Assembly (NCBI RefSeq): GCF_000518645.1
Contig: NZ_JADZ01000004.1
Coordinates: 124,001 to 188,000 of the forward strand
Direction of reading: 5' to 3'
Source: Curvibacter gracilis ATCC BAA-807
GTDB taxonomy: Bacteria > Pseudomonadota > Gammaproteobacteria > Burkholderiales > Burkholderiaceae_C
Length of the DNA stretch: 64,000 nucleotides
The stretch's first letter is position 1. Every line of letters begins with the position of its first letter. This document shows positions 55,499 to 62,996 of this stretch, in pieces. The notes under the pieces are model-generated. The model ran no database searches and had not been told where the DNA came from. It saw only the letters and a list, made by a program, of their open reading frames with translations. A program made the translations under genes and the position numbers.

Positions 55499-56011
55499 TC
55501 ACCTGGGGCCTGGTCGCATGCGCTGGGCAAACACCTCATCGGCCTGTTTCTGCTGCTCGGCGCTCATGGCCGCGTACAGCGGCGCAAACGCAGAGGCCAG
55601 ACGCCCGGCACTGTCAGCATGCACCTGGGCCATCTGGGCATAGGCTTTCAGCGAGTCGGTGGCCGCCACGGGCCCGGCCTGCACCTGCGCCCCTCGGCGT
55701 GCCATGGCGGTGTCAAGTTCGCGTGCCGACTCGCGCATGGCCTGTGCCACGGCATCCCATTGCGGCGCCTGGGCGGCCGTGATGCGCAGGCGCTGCTGCA
55801 GCGTCTGGATGTGCTGCTCCACCCCGGCATGGCGGGTGCCGCCATGCTCCGGGCCCGCCCCGTGCCTGGGGCCGGTGTGGCCTTCTTGGTGGCCCCCGCC
55901 CTGCATCATGGGCTTGGGCGAGGCGTCCTGCGCCAGAGCGGGCAAGGGGTTCAGGGCCAGGCCGGCGACCAGCGCGCAGGCCAGGGTCCAGACATTCAAT
56001 GCGGTTTTCAT
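55499..56011 (-). CDS. LTXXQ-motif (Spy/CpxP-like) periplasmic protein
   Basis: 170 residues from ATG 56011, which overlaps the preceding small gene's stop (ATGA). A signal MKTALNVWTLACALVAGLALNPLPALAQ is followed by a His/Gly-rich stretch and a helical body with RLRITAAQAPQWDAVAQAMRE and AMSAEQQKQADEVF, the two LTXXQ-type motifs. Spy/CpxP proteins are periplasmic chaperones or stress sensors, often metal-linked; the His-rich stretch fits that. It closes a three-gene run with a cytochrome c and a membrane protein. Confidence 0.82.
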   Translation of the reverse strand: MKTALNVWTLACALVAGLALNPLPALAQDASPKPMMQGGGHQEGHTGPRHGAGPEHGGTRHAGVEQHIQTLQQRLRITAAQAPQWDAVAQAMRESARELDTAMARRGAQVQAGPVAATDSLKAYAQMAQVHADSAGRLASAFAPLYAAMSAEQQKQADEVFAQRMRPGPR

Positions 56012-56250
56012 GGGTTTCTTTCGGATGAGGCAAGTGGAGACAAAAGAGGTGGGGCTGGCGGCCATCGTTGAAGACCGGCGTGCTGACGCACAGCGGGCTG
56101 GGTCGAGGCCCAGACCGGCCCAATGAGCAATACGTCCACGGCCAGCGCCCAGGGGACCTGCAGGACACCCAGCAGCACCCCGGCCAGCCACGCGCCCCAG
56201 GATCGGCGGGGGCGGTGGGCAGCTGGGGCAGCTGTCCGGGGCTGCGTCAT
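56008..56250 (-). CDS. Small membrane protein between cytochrome c and LTXXQ genes
   Basis: 80 residues from ATG 56250. It has a basic N-terminus (HRPRRSWGAW), one long hydrophobic stretch LAGVLLGVLQVPWALAVDVLLIGPVW (about 21-47) and a hydrophilic tail. Both ends overlap neighbours by ATGA: its start with the cytochrome stop (56247) and its stop with the LTXXQ start (56011). This chaining, with fitting codon use, is good evidence that it is a real gene. No family recognised; a membrane anchor or partner for the cytochrome is possible. Confidence 0.7.
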   Translation of the reverse strand: MTQPRTAAPAAHRPRRSWGAWLAGVLLGVLQVPWALAVDVLLIGPVWASTQPAVRQHAGLQRWPPAPPLLSPLASSERNP

Positions 56251-56588
56251 GGCAGGGCCTGCAGTCGCGACAGTGCGGGTGTCAGCCCTTGCGCCGAGGC
56301 GCCAGGCTCGAAGTGGTAGATGGTGTCGCTGAGGTAGCGCGCCACATCCTGCACATCGGCCTCGCGCCAGCCCAGGGCGGAGTTGCTCTGCCAGCGCTGT
56401 ACCTGCGCCCGCAGGGAGGGCCAGTCGTGCGCCAGGCGTTGGCCGCGCCAATGCACCTGGGTGCCGTGGCAGCTGATGCAATGGGTGTCGTACAGCAACT
56501 GGCCATGGCTGGCGTCGGTCAGGTCGGCGGCCCGGGCCGCCATGGCCCAGGCCAGCATCAGGCTCAGCAAGGCGGGGCGCAAGTTCAT
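56247..56588 (-). CDS. Small periplasmic cytochrome c
   Basis: 113 residues. A signal peptide ends near residue 21 (AARAAD). The haem-binding motif CISCH is at 37-41. The remainder (HWRGQRLAHDWPSLRAQVQRWQSNSALGW, VARYLSDTIYHF) matches a betaproteobacterial cytochrome c group related to class I, but contains no methionine after the CXXCH, so the usual Met axial ligand is absent; a His or open site must serve. Electron transfer or sensing in the periplasm is inferred. First gene of the three-gene ATGA chain; an Fnr-like half-site pair lies 36 bp upstream. Confidence 0.87.
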   Translation of the reverse strand: MNLRPALLSLMLAWAMAARAADLTDASHGQLLYDTHCISCHGTQVHWRGQRLAHDWPSLRAQVQRWQSNSALGWREADVQDVARYLSDTIYHFEPGASAQGLTPALSRLQALP

Positions 56589-56623
56589 GGGGTTCTCCTG
56601 GGTCGACGCGTGATGAGTTCGTC

Positions 56624-56637
56624 TTGAAATCGTTCAG
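56624..56637. promoter_or_regulatory. Possible Fnr-type box upstream of the cytochrome c operon
   Basis: TTGAAATCGTTCAG resembles the Fnr/Anr pattern TTGAT-4-ATCAA in its outer half-sites (TTGA, TCAG) with one mismatch in symmetry. It is 36 bases before the cytochrome start, close for activation. An Fnr-like regulator is encoded 2.5 kb away. Weak evidence. Confidence 0.3.
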
Positions 56638-56718
56638 AGCGGGTCGGGCCCGCCCGCGTGTCACTGTGGGGGCGGCTCTGGGAGGCGTCAGTGCGTTCAC
56701 GCACACGGCCCCAGGGAG

Positions 56719-56973
56719 TCAATCCTGTTCGTCAGCGGGTGGTTCGGCACTGAGCAGCGCCGCCAATTCATCGGCCTGGGCGCTCCAGCTGGAGTCATCG
56801 GCGAGTGATTTCTTCAAAAATTCGGCCTGTGAGGCGTTCCAGAACGGCGCTTCGGAAAGACGCATCCCCGTTGGCAATCGATGGGTACGGACAAAGGCAT
56901 CGCGCTCGGCTGGATCGGCCGGCAGGCCCAGTTGCTGAAACAGGTGTCCGAGGTCGTGTGGGTGGAGTTCCAT
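56719..56973 (-). CDS. DUF2789 family protein
   Basis: 84 residues from ATG 56973. MELHPHDLGHLFQQLGLPADPAERDAFVRTHRLP and LSEAPFWNASQAEFLKKSLADDSSW match DUF2789, small helical cytosolic proteins of gamma- and betaproteobacteria without known function. In-frame codons up to 57168 are Arg/Pro-rich and not coding in character. It sits 130 bp upstream of the cytochrome operon on the same strand. Confidence 0.85.
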   Translation of the reverse strand: MELHPHDLGHLFQQLGLPADPAERDAFVRTHRLPTGMRLSEAPFWNASQAEFLKKSLADDSSWSAQADELAALLSAEPPADEQD

Positions 56974-57267
56974 GGGGGCTTTCAAGACGGGTGCCCGCCA
57001 GCGCCGGGCCCTGAAATGGGCCACGGCGGGCCGGCAGGCATCAAGCCATGCTGAGCTGCGCTTTGGCGGCCGGTCTGTGCGCCTGGGCACAGAGGCGACG
57101 GGATGGCGGTTCTTCGGCCTGCTGCGGGCGCCTCTCCACGTGCTCCGCCGCACCGACACACGCTGCAAGGGGGCGCAGGCTGGTGGGCTGGTGGCTGGCC
57201 GGGCGTCTGCAAGGCGTCACCGCGGCCTGCCTTTTCTGGCTGGGCGCCCAGGGGGTGCGGGACGACG

Positions 57268-57972
57268 ATGGTGAACAACGCTGAATCTCAGGGCTTTGTG
57301 GGCGTGCGCGTCAGGCCGCGCTGGGCTGCCTGGGCCTTGTGGGGCGGAGCGTTGGCGTGCGCCGCGCAAGCCCAGTGGCCGCTGCCTGTGGTCAAGCCGG
57401 TGGTGGCCGAAGCCGATGCGTGGCTGGCTGGCGAGCGCATCGGCCTGACCCTGTCGGCCTACCCCCGCCTGGTACCCGTGCCGGGGTACCCGGTGTATTA
57501 CCAGCCTGGCGGGCGGGCCAATTACTTCTTCTATGAGGGAGCGTTCTGGTTCTTCCGCGACCAGCGCTGGTACCGCAGCCGGTGGTACGGCGGGCCCTGG
57601 CAACTGATGTGGCGTGACGAGGTGCCTTTGTTCCTGCTGCGCGTGCCCCTGCGCTATGACCACCGTCCGCCCGACGAACTGCGTGGCGGCCCGCCGGACA
57701 CCGCGCCCCGCTGGGACGAGCACTGGGGCCAGGGCTGGCAGGCCTTGCCGCTGGGTTGGCAGCGCTGGAACCGGCGCACCACGCCCCCCGCCGCGCCATT
57801 GCCCGACTACCAACGGCGTTACGCCGGCCCCCACTACCCGCACGACACCGCGGAACAAGCCCGCATCAGCGCCAGCGAAGGTGCCCTGGCACCGGGTCCC
57901 GCGCGGGCGACCGAATTCAGCCCGGTGACTTCGGGGCCGGCCCGTCTGCGCCGCCTCGGCGCCACGCCATGA
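57268..57972 (+). CDS. Secreted aromatic-rich protein of unknown function
   Basis: 234 residues from ATG 57268. An N-terminal hydrophobic segment WAAWALWGGALACAAQAQ serves as signal. The core FFYEGAFWFFRDQRWYRSRWYGGPWQLM with later HWGQGWQALPLGWQRW is very rich in Trp, Tyr and Phe and recalls WXXGXW-type envelope proteins. The C-terminal 60 residues are Pro/Ala-rich. The stop overlaps the phospholipase D start (ATGA at 57969), so the pair is translationally coupled and probably acts at the envelope. No catalytic motif. Confidence 0.78.
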   Translation: MVNNAESQGFVGVRVRPRWAAWALWGGALACAAQAQWPLPVVKPVVAEADAWLAGERIGLTLSAYPRLVPVPGYPVYYQPGGRANYFFYEGAFWFFRDQRWYRSRWYGGPWQLMWRDEVPLFLLRVPLRYDHRPPDELRGGPPDTAPRWDEHWGQGWQALPLGWQRWNRRTTPPAAPLPDYQRRYAGPHYPHDTAEQARISASEGALAPGPARATEFSPVTSGPARLRRLGATP

Positions 57973-59414
57973 GCCGATGCGCCGCCGCCCGGCTGCGACA
58001 GGTCCTGTGTCTGACGGGCTGCGTGCTGGCCCTGACGGCTTGCGGTCAGCTGCCGGTGTGGCGCTGGCAGGTGCAGCCCAGTGCCACACCGCATTTCCAG
58101 GCGGCCTGGGGCCAGCTGTCGGCCCAGCGCAGCGCGGCCCTGGTACAGCGACTGCAGGGTACCTGGGGTGATGCCTCGGGGCTGGACGAGCGCATTGCGC
58201 AAGAGCAGATGATCGTGGGCCGGCCCCTGGTGCTGGGCAATCGGGCCCGTCTGCTGCAGGATGGGGCCGCCACCTACCAGGCCATGTTCGAGGCCATCGC
58301 CCAGGCGCAGGACCACATCAACCTCGAGTCCTACATCCTCGACGACGACGCGGTGGGCGAGCGCTTCGCCGAACTGTTGTTGGCACGCCAGCGTGCGGGC
58401 GTGCAGGTCAATCTGATGTACGACAGCGTGGGCGCCTGGGGCACCGACCCGGCCTTCTTCGAGCGGCTGCGCGATGCCGGCGTGCAGGTGCTGGAGTTCA
58501 ACCCGCTGCAGCCCTGGGTGGCGCTGGCGCCGTGGGCGCCCAACCACCGGGACCACCGCAAGCTGCTGGTGGTGGATGGCCGGCTGGCGATTCTGGGGGG
58601 CGTCAACATCAGCGGGGTGTATGCCAGTGGCTCATCGCTGCGTGGGCTCAGGCACCGGCCGGGCAAAGCCTCGGGCGCCGAGCAAGGAGGCAAAGCCGGT
58701 GGCGGAAACGGCGCGGTGCCCGCGCTGACCTGGCGCGACACCGACATCCTCATTGAAGGTCCGGCCGTGGCCGAGTTCCAGCGCCTGTTTCTGCAAAGCT
58801 GGCAGCGCCAGCGTGGGCCGGTGCTGGCCGCGCGCAACTACTTTCCGGTCGTGCCCCCGATGGGGCCGCAGGTGGTGCGTGCCATCGCCAGCTCGCCCGA
58901 CGATCTCTACAGCCTGATGTACCTGAGCCTGCTGGCGGCGTTGGGCCAGGCGCAGCGGCAGATCCGGATCACCCAGGCCTACTTTGTGCCGGATCACCAG
59001 CTCATGGCCGCGCTCACCACCGCGGCGGCGCGCGGCGTCCAGGTGCAGCTGATCCTGCCGGGGCAATCCGATTCGGGCCTGGCCTTCCATGCTGGGCGCT
59101 CCGAATACACCGAGCTGTTGCAGGCCGGTGTCGAGGTGTTCGAGATGCGCAGCGTGCTGCTGCACGCCAAGACGGCTGTCATCGATGGTCTGTGGTCCTG
59201 TGTCGGTTCCAGCAACCTGGACTGGCGCAGCGCACTGGACAATGACGAGATCAATGCCGTGCTGCTGGGCGAGGCGTTTGCCGCCACCCTGCAGCAGGCC
59301 TTCGAGACCGATCTGCTGGCGGCCACGCCCATCACCTGGGCGCAATGGCAGCAACGGCCGCTGTCGTGGCGGCTCAAGGAGTGGGGCGCGCGCCGGCTGG
59401 CGCGCTTGTTGTGA
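57969..59414 (+). CDS. Phospholipase D-family cardiolipin synthase-like lipoprotein
   Basis: 481 residues. The signal ends with LALTACG, a lipobox with Cys25. Two HKD motifs are intact: HRDHRKLLVVDG (His196, Lys198, Asp203) and LHAKTAVIDG (near 399). Between them is a Gly/Lys/Ala-rich insert (about 235-252) not usual for the family. Cardiolipin synthases of the ClsB/ClsC type join phospholipids; a lipoprotein anchor instead of membrane spans suggests a periplasmic-facing transphosphatidylase or phospholipase. It is coupled to the preceding aromatic-rich protein. Confidence 0.88.
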   Translation: MSRCAAARLRQVLCLTGCVLALTACGQLPVWRWQVQPSATPHFQAAWGQLSAQRSAALVQRLQGTWGDASGLDERIAQEQMIVGRPLVLGNRARLLQDGAATYQAMFEAIAQAQDHINLESYILDDDAVGERFAELLLARQRAGVQVNLMYDSVGAWGTDPAFFERLRDAGVQVLEFNPLQPWVALAPWAPNHRDHRKLLVVDGRLAILGGVNISGVYASGSSLRGLRHRPGKASGAEQGGKAGGGNGAVPALTWRDTDILIEGPAVAEFQRLFLQSWQRQRGPVLAARNYFPVVPPMGPQVVRAIASSPDDLYSLMYLSLLAALGQAQRQIRITQAYFVPDHQLMAALTTAAARGVQVQLILPGQSDSGLAFHAGRSEYTELLQAGVEVFEMRSVLLHAKTAVIDGLWSCVGSSNLDWRSALDNDEINAVLLGEAFAATLQQAFETDLLAATPITWAQWQQRPLSWRLKEWGARRLARLL

Positions 59415-59445
59415 GCCCCCGAGGGCCTCTGCTGGCTGAGGGGCC

Positions 59446-59604
59446 TCAGATGCGCCCAAGCAGCATCAACACCAGCACGACCACCAGCACCAGGCCCACG
59501 CCGCCGCTGGGCGCATAGCCCCAGCCACGGCTGTGCGGCCAGGCCGGCACCACGCCCAGCAGCAGCAGGATCAGAATGAACAGCATCAAGGTTCCGAGGG
59601 TCAT
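59446..59604 (-). CDS. DUF3309 family small membrane protein
   Basis: 52 residues from ATG 59604 with AGGAG upstream. MTLGTLMLFILILLLLGVVP, then WPHSRGWGYAPSGGVGL and a second hydrophobic span is the full DUF3309 pattern: two membrane spans joined by a short Trp/Gly/Ser loop. These are common stress-linked small proteins with unknown role. Codons upstream to 59787 are non-coding in character. It is convergent with the phospholipase gene. Confidence 0.87.
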   Translation of the reverse strand: MTLGTLMLFILILLLLGVVPAWPHSRGWGYAPSGGVGLVLVVVLVLMLLGRI

Positions 59605-59635
59605 GGCGTGGCTCCTGAGAGGGTGGGGCGGTCTG

Positions 59636-60217
59636 TCATAGCGCGAGCAGGGCTGGGCGCGCGGGCGCCAGCGCGGCCTGTGGGGCGTGCTGCAGCAGAT
59701 CGGCCAGGTCGTCGGCGTGTTCTTCTTCCACCGCCAGAATGCCTTCGAGCAGGCGGCGCGTGGTCGGGTCCTGCCCGTGCAGGGCACCGATCAGGTGGCG
59801 GTAGCTGTCGATGGCGATGCGCTCGGCCACCAGGTCTTCGCGGATCATGTCGGTCAGGCCCTCACCGGGCACGTACTCGGCGTGGCTGCGCGCCAGCAGG
59901 GTGGCGGGCGAAAAGTCGGGGCGCCCGCCCAGCTGCACGATGCGCTCGGCCAGCAGATCGGCATGGGCCAGCTCTTCATTGGCGTGGGCCAGAAACTCGG
60001 CACCCACCGCCTGGGCGTGGATGCCGCGCGCCATGAAGTGGTGGTAGCGGTAGCGCAGCACGCACACCAGTTCGGTGGCCAGCGCAGCATTGAGCTGCAG
60101 CAGCAGCTGTTCGCGGTCGGCCTGGTAGCCGGCCGTCACGGCGCCTTGCTCCAGGTGTTGGCGGGCCCGTTGGCGCAAGGCGCCCAGGTCCAGCGGGGCT
60201 TGCAGGGATTCGGTCAT
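59636..60217 (-). CDS. Ferritin-like (bacterioferritin/DPS-type) protein
   Basis: 193 residues. A four-helix ferritin-like bundle with metal-type residues: LNAALATELVCVLRYRYHHFMA (Glu in helix 1), EFLAHANEELAHADLLAERIVQLGG (E-X-X-H), REDLVAERIAIDSYRHLI and ILAVEEEHADDLADLL. This matches bacterioferritin-type proteins that oxidise and store iron or protect DNA from peroxide. ATG 60217 fits the family start. It follows the collagen-like gene and precedes DUF3309 on the same strand, 31 bp away. Confidence 0.87.
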   Translation of the reverse strand: MTESLQAPLDLGALRQRARQHLEQGAVTAGYQADREQLLLQLNAALATELVCVLRYRYHHFMARGIHAQAVGAEFLAHANEELAHADLLAERIVQLGGRPDFSPATLLARSHAEYVPGEGLTDMIREDLVAERIAIDSYRHLIGALHGQDPTTRRLLEGILAVEEEHADDLADLLQHAPQAALAPARPALLAL

Positions 60218-60301
60218 GGCAGTGCCTTTGCAGTTGAGGTGAAGGGGCAGGGCAGGGGGAGTGCTCCGCGCAGCCCCGGGCGGGGCCACGCGGTGGGGCT
60301 T

Positions 60302-60673
60302 TCAGCGCGCAGGCACGTACAGCACGCCATCGGCTGGCGCGCTGGTGCCACGGGCCCCGGTGTTGCCCTTGGCGCCGGTGGCACCCGTGCTGCCGGTGCT
60401 GCCGGTATCGCCCGTGGCGCCTGTGCCACCCATGGCGCCGGTGGCCCCTGCCCCACCGGTGGCGCCTGTGGCCCCGGTGGCGCCGGTGTAACCCGTGGCG
60501 CCGGTATAGCCGGTGTTACCGGTGTTGCCCGAGGCGCCAACCGGCCCCATCGAGCCTGTCGCTCCGGTGGCGCCTGCCGGGCCGGCGGGGCCGGCTGGCA
60601 CGGAGAAGCAGCCCGCCAGGGCCAGGGCGGCGGTGGCCAGCGTCAGGGTCAGAAAAGTGCGTGTCGTGTTCAT
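60302..60673 (-). CDS. Collagen-like lipoprotein
   Basis: 123 residues from ATG 60673 with AGGAG upstream. The signal [22 protein letters not shown] is a clear lipobox ending at Cys22. Residues about 26-110 are an unbroken Gly-X-Y triplet run ([23 protein letters not shown]), mostly with Thr or Ala in Y, then a short C-terminal [13 protein letters not shown]. It should form a triple-helical rod on the outer membrane. Triplet DNA repeats make length variation likely. It stands upstream of the ferritin-like gene. Confidence 0.87.
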   Translation of the reverse strand: MNTTRTFLTLTLATAALALAGCFSVPAGPAGPAGATGATGSMGPVGASGNTGNTGYTGATGYTGATGATGATGGAGATGAMGGTGATGDTGSTGSTGATGAKGNTGARGTSAPADGVLYVPAR

Positions 60674-60991
60674 GGGGAACTCCTGTGAAGGCAGCCCGCA
60701 GCGGAGCGCAGGGCGCGCTGGCGGGGTGCAACCTTGATGGGGCTGCTGGTTGGCCGGGCACCGGGGCATCAGGTCGGTGTGGCGTCGGTGGGCCCCGCGG
60801 CATCAGCCTTTCAGGCAGGAGCAGGGCGGGGTCCACTCAACGTCCAGCCCTCACCATGGGGCCAGGGCGTGTGGCCGTCTGTGCGGCGGCACCCCAAGCG
60901 CCGTGTGAGCGGATCAGTGTGGGTTGACGCACAGACCCCCTGGCAGCGCTGTTGCAAATTGCCCCATCGTCAACAGCAGGGAGAAGAGGGT
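60674..60991. other. 318-bp divergent intergenic region
   Basis: Between the collagen-like lipoprotein (minus) and the small gene at 60992 (plus). No gene is supported. TTGACG at 60925 could be a -35 element for the plus-strand gene but no convincing -10 follows. No dyad of note was seen. Confidence 0.4.
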
Positions 60992-61303
60992 ATGAATTCC
61001 ATCGCAGCCACCTTGGCCGATTGCGACGATGTGCAAAGCCTGGCCACCACGCTGGCGCAGGTATGCGCTGCATTTGGCCCAGTGGCCTATCTGCGCATCA
61101 TGACCTTGTCAAACCGGGGGCAGCGCGAAGCGCTGTGTTTCATCCAACTGGCCACACGGGGCAACGAGGCCGGGCTGGCCGAGCTGCTGCAGGCCGCATG
61201 GGTGGATGACTTTCTGACCCTGCGCGTGCCGCTGGGTGGCGTCGGTCACGCCTTGCTGGCCCAGTCACTGGCCTCGTATCCGGGGGTGGCCATGACCCCG
61301 TGA
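60992..61303 (+). CDS. Small cytosolic protein, function unknown
   Basis: 103 residues from ATG 60992 with GAGAAGAGGG upstream. The pattern VQSLATTLAQVCAAFGPVAYLRIMTL, then REALCFIQLATRGNEAGLAELLQAAW is alpha/beta and faintly like an RNA-recognition-type fold (GPVAYLRI and CFIQL as the two central strands), but no aromatic RNP residues are present, so this is only a suggestion. There is no signal or span. It is the only plus-strand gene in the right 4.5 kb. Confidence 0.65.
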   Translation: MNSIAATLADCDDVQSLATTLAQVCAAFGPVAYLRIMTLSNRGQREALCFIQLATRGNEAGLAELLQAAWVDDFLTLRVPLGGVGHALLAQSLASYPGVAMTP

Positions 61304-61335
61304 GCCGGGCAGCCAGGCTGCCGTGGGGGGGGGAG

Positions 61336-61360
61336 GGCAGGCCGCTTTTGGCGGCCTGTC
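61336..61360. terminator. Hairpin between convergent genes
   Basis: GGCAGGCCGC (61336-61345) and GCGGCCTGTC (61351-61360) form a 10-bp stem (one G-T pair) with a 5-base loop, in the 62-bp gap between convergent genes. No long T run, but position and stem support a two-way terminator. Confidence 0.5.
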
Positions 61361-61365
61361 CGTGT

Positions 61366-61593
61366 TCAGCGCTTGTTCTTGCCGACCTCATTGCCGATCA
61401 CCGCGCCCACGGCTGCACCGCCCACCGTGCCGATGCCGCTGCCCCCGGTCAGGATGGCGCCGCCCACGGCACCCACGCCGGCCCCGACCGCGGTGTCCTG
61501 TTGCCGGCCCGACATGCCGCTGCAGGCGCCCAGGCTGAGCAGAACCAGGGTGCTGGCCGACAGGGCCAGGGATTTTTGAGAGAGGAAAGTCAT
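61366..61593 (-). CDS. OsmB-like glycine-zipper lipoprotein
   Basis: 75 residues from ATG 61593 with GAGGAAAG upstream. The signal MTFLSQKSLALSASTLVLLSLGAC ends in a lipobox at Cys24. Mature part QQDTAVGAGVGAVGGAILTGGSGIGTVGGAAVGAVIGNEVG is a glycine-zipper pair of spans as in OsmB and related osmotic-stress lipoproteins. It probably lies in the outer membrane and is induced by stress or stationary phase, judging from the family. Symbol not assigned because several paralogous families look alike. Confidence 0.83.
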   Translation of the reverse strand: MTFLSQKSLALSASTLVLLSLGACSGMSGRQQDTAVGAGVGAVGGAILTGGSGIGTVGGAAVGAVIGNEVGKNKR

Positions 61594-61734
61594 GTGTTTC
61601 ACCTGTTCGGGTTGATGAAGGCCCTGCCCGTGCCACCCCGCGGGGCGGCCCGGCGCCTGGGCCCGGAACCCCAGCATGGGCCGGGCTGTGCACTCTGTCT
61701 GTGCCCTGGGCCACGTTGTGGGCCAGGCCAGGGT

Positions 61735-62310
61735 TCAGGCGGCGGCGCGGGTGGCGCCGATGGGGCCCATCGCGCCCATCGCGCCCACAGCGCCCACAGC
61801 GCCCACCGGGCTATGGCTGCTGTTGCTCGGCGGCGTCAGCAATTCGCGCACGCGGGCCACTTCCTCCAGGCTGCCGTGCACCACCAGCACGTACTGGTCG
61901 ACCTGGAGCGCGGTCTCGTACTTGATCTGAGCGTCGGCCGGCACGCCCAGTCGCGTCAACGCTGCGCCCAGGGCCGACAGCCCACCCACCAGGGCGGCGC
62001 CCTCCAGCACGCCGACCAGGGTCAGCACCACCGGGCCGGCCATGGCCAGCACGCCGATGCCGGGCAGAAAGAAGACGGCAGGGGCCAGCAACAGGCTCCA
62101 GATACCGCCCCAGAAAGCGCCTGTGGCGCCCCAGGCCTTCATCTTGTCGCCCACGGTGTAGAAGCCGGTGGGGTGCTCTTCGCTGTGGTAGCCCTTGCCC
62201 AGCAGCGACAGGGTCTTGAGGTCGATGCCGGCGCGCCCCAGGGTCTGCAGGGCAGACTCGGCCTCCTGGTGCGTGGCGAAGATGAAGCCGGGGGCAAGGT
62301 GGTCGTTCAT
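61735..62310 (-). CDS. YflT-type general stress membrane protein with collagen-like tail
   Basis: 191 residues. The N-terminal part GFIFATHQEAESALQTLGRAGIDLKTLSLLGKGYHSEEHPTGFYTVGDKM is the heat-stress YflT-like domain. A hydrophobic pair of spans (about 68-115) follows, then QVDQYVLVVHGSLEEVARVRELL. The last 25 residues are Gly-X-X triplets (GAVGAVGAMGAMGPIG) similar to the collagen-like gene nearby. Such proteins are membrane-linked stress factors of unknown mechanism. It follows the BON-domain gene by 35 bp on the same strand. Confidence 0.83.
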   Translation of the reverse strand: MNDHLAPGFIFATHQEAESALQTLGRAGIDLKTLSLLGKGYHSEEHPTGFYTVGDKMKAWGATGAFWGGIWSLLLAPAVFFLPGIGVLAMAGPVVLTLVGVLEGAALVGGLSALGAALTRLGVPADAQIKYETALQVDQYVLVVHGSLEEVARVRELLTPPSNSSHSPVGAVGAVGAMGAMGPIGATRAAA

Positions 62311-62345
62311 GAGGTGTCCTGTGGGAGGGGGCTGCGGGCCGGGCT

Positions 62346-62996
62346 TCAGTCAAAGCGCAGTTCGTCGTGCACATGGCGCACACCGGGTGTGTTCCAGGCC
62401 GCCTGCAGGGCCAGGCCGTGCTCGGCCCAGCTGTCCACTTCGCCGCTGAGGGTGACCGTGGCGCCCTGCACCGCCACCGAGATGCGGCGTGCGTCGCCAT
62501 GGGCGCGCCGCTGCAGGGCGCGTTCGATGTCGGCCACCACGGCCGAGCAGTTGATCTGGGGCTTGACCGCGATCTCGTCAGTCAGGCTGCGCAGGCCCTG
62601 CAGGTGGCGCACGGTGGCCAGGGCCGCCTCACGCTGGAAATCCCAGTGCACGACGCCGCTCAAGGTCATGTTGCCGTCTTCCACCAGCACATGCAGCGCC
62701 TTGGCGGGCAACTGGCGCGTCCATTGCAGGGCCGAGATGGCGGCCCGCGCCAGGTCCGAGTCGCTGCGCTCGGCCGTGCTTTGCAGCTGCACCTTCAGTT
62801 CCACGGCCAGGGCGCGCACGCCCTGCACGCGCTTGGCGGCGCGCTCGGCCTCCCATTTCTCGGAGAAGCTGTCCACCACCCCGCTCAGGGTGACCACGCC
62901 CTCGTTCACCCCCACGCCGATGTGGGCCGAGTTGATGGAGGGGTCGCCGGCCAATTCGGCGGCCACGGCGGCTTGCAGGTTTTTGTCGGGTGTCAT
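62346..62996 (-). CDS. Triple BON-domain protein
   Basis: 216 residues from ATG 62996. Three BON domains in tandem (about 1-70, 75-145, 150-216), each with the GxVTLSGxV motif: GVVTLSGVVDS, GNMTLSGVVHW and ATVTLSGEVDS. BON domains bind lipids or membranes; OsmY-like members are induced by osmotic shock, but here no signal peptide is present, so the protein is cytosolic or unconventionally placed. Its ATG overlaps the upstream hydroxylase stop (62993), indicating coupling. Confidence 0.87.
   Translation of the reverse strand: MTPDKNLQAAVAAELAGDPSINSAHIGVGVNEGVVTLSGVVDSFSEKWEAERAAKRVQGVRALAVELKVQLQSTAERSDSDLARAAISALQWTRQLPAKALHVLVEDGNMTLSGVVHWDFQREAALATVRHLQGLRSLTDEIAVKPQINCSAVVADIERALQRRAHGDARRISVAVQGATVTLSGEVDSWAEHGLALQAAWNTPGVRHVHDELRFD

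Noticed and set aside
60302-60673. GC-rich triplet repeats as a non-coding satellite
   Set aside because: The frame has a lipoprotein signal, a ribosome site and an unbroken Gly-X-Y pattern, so it is coding.
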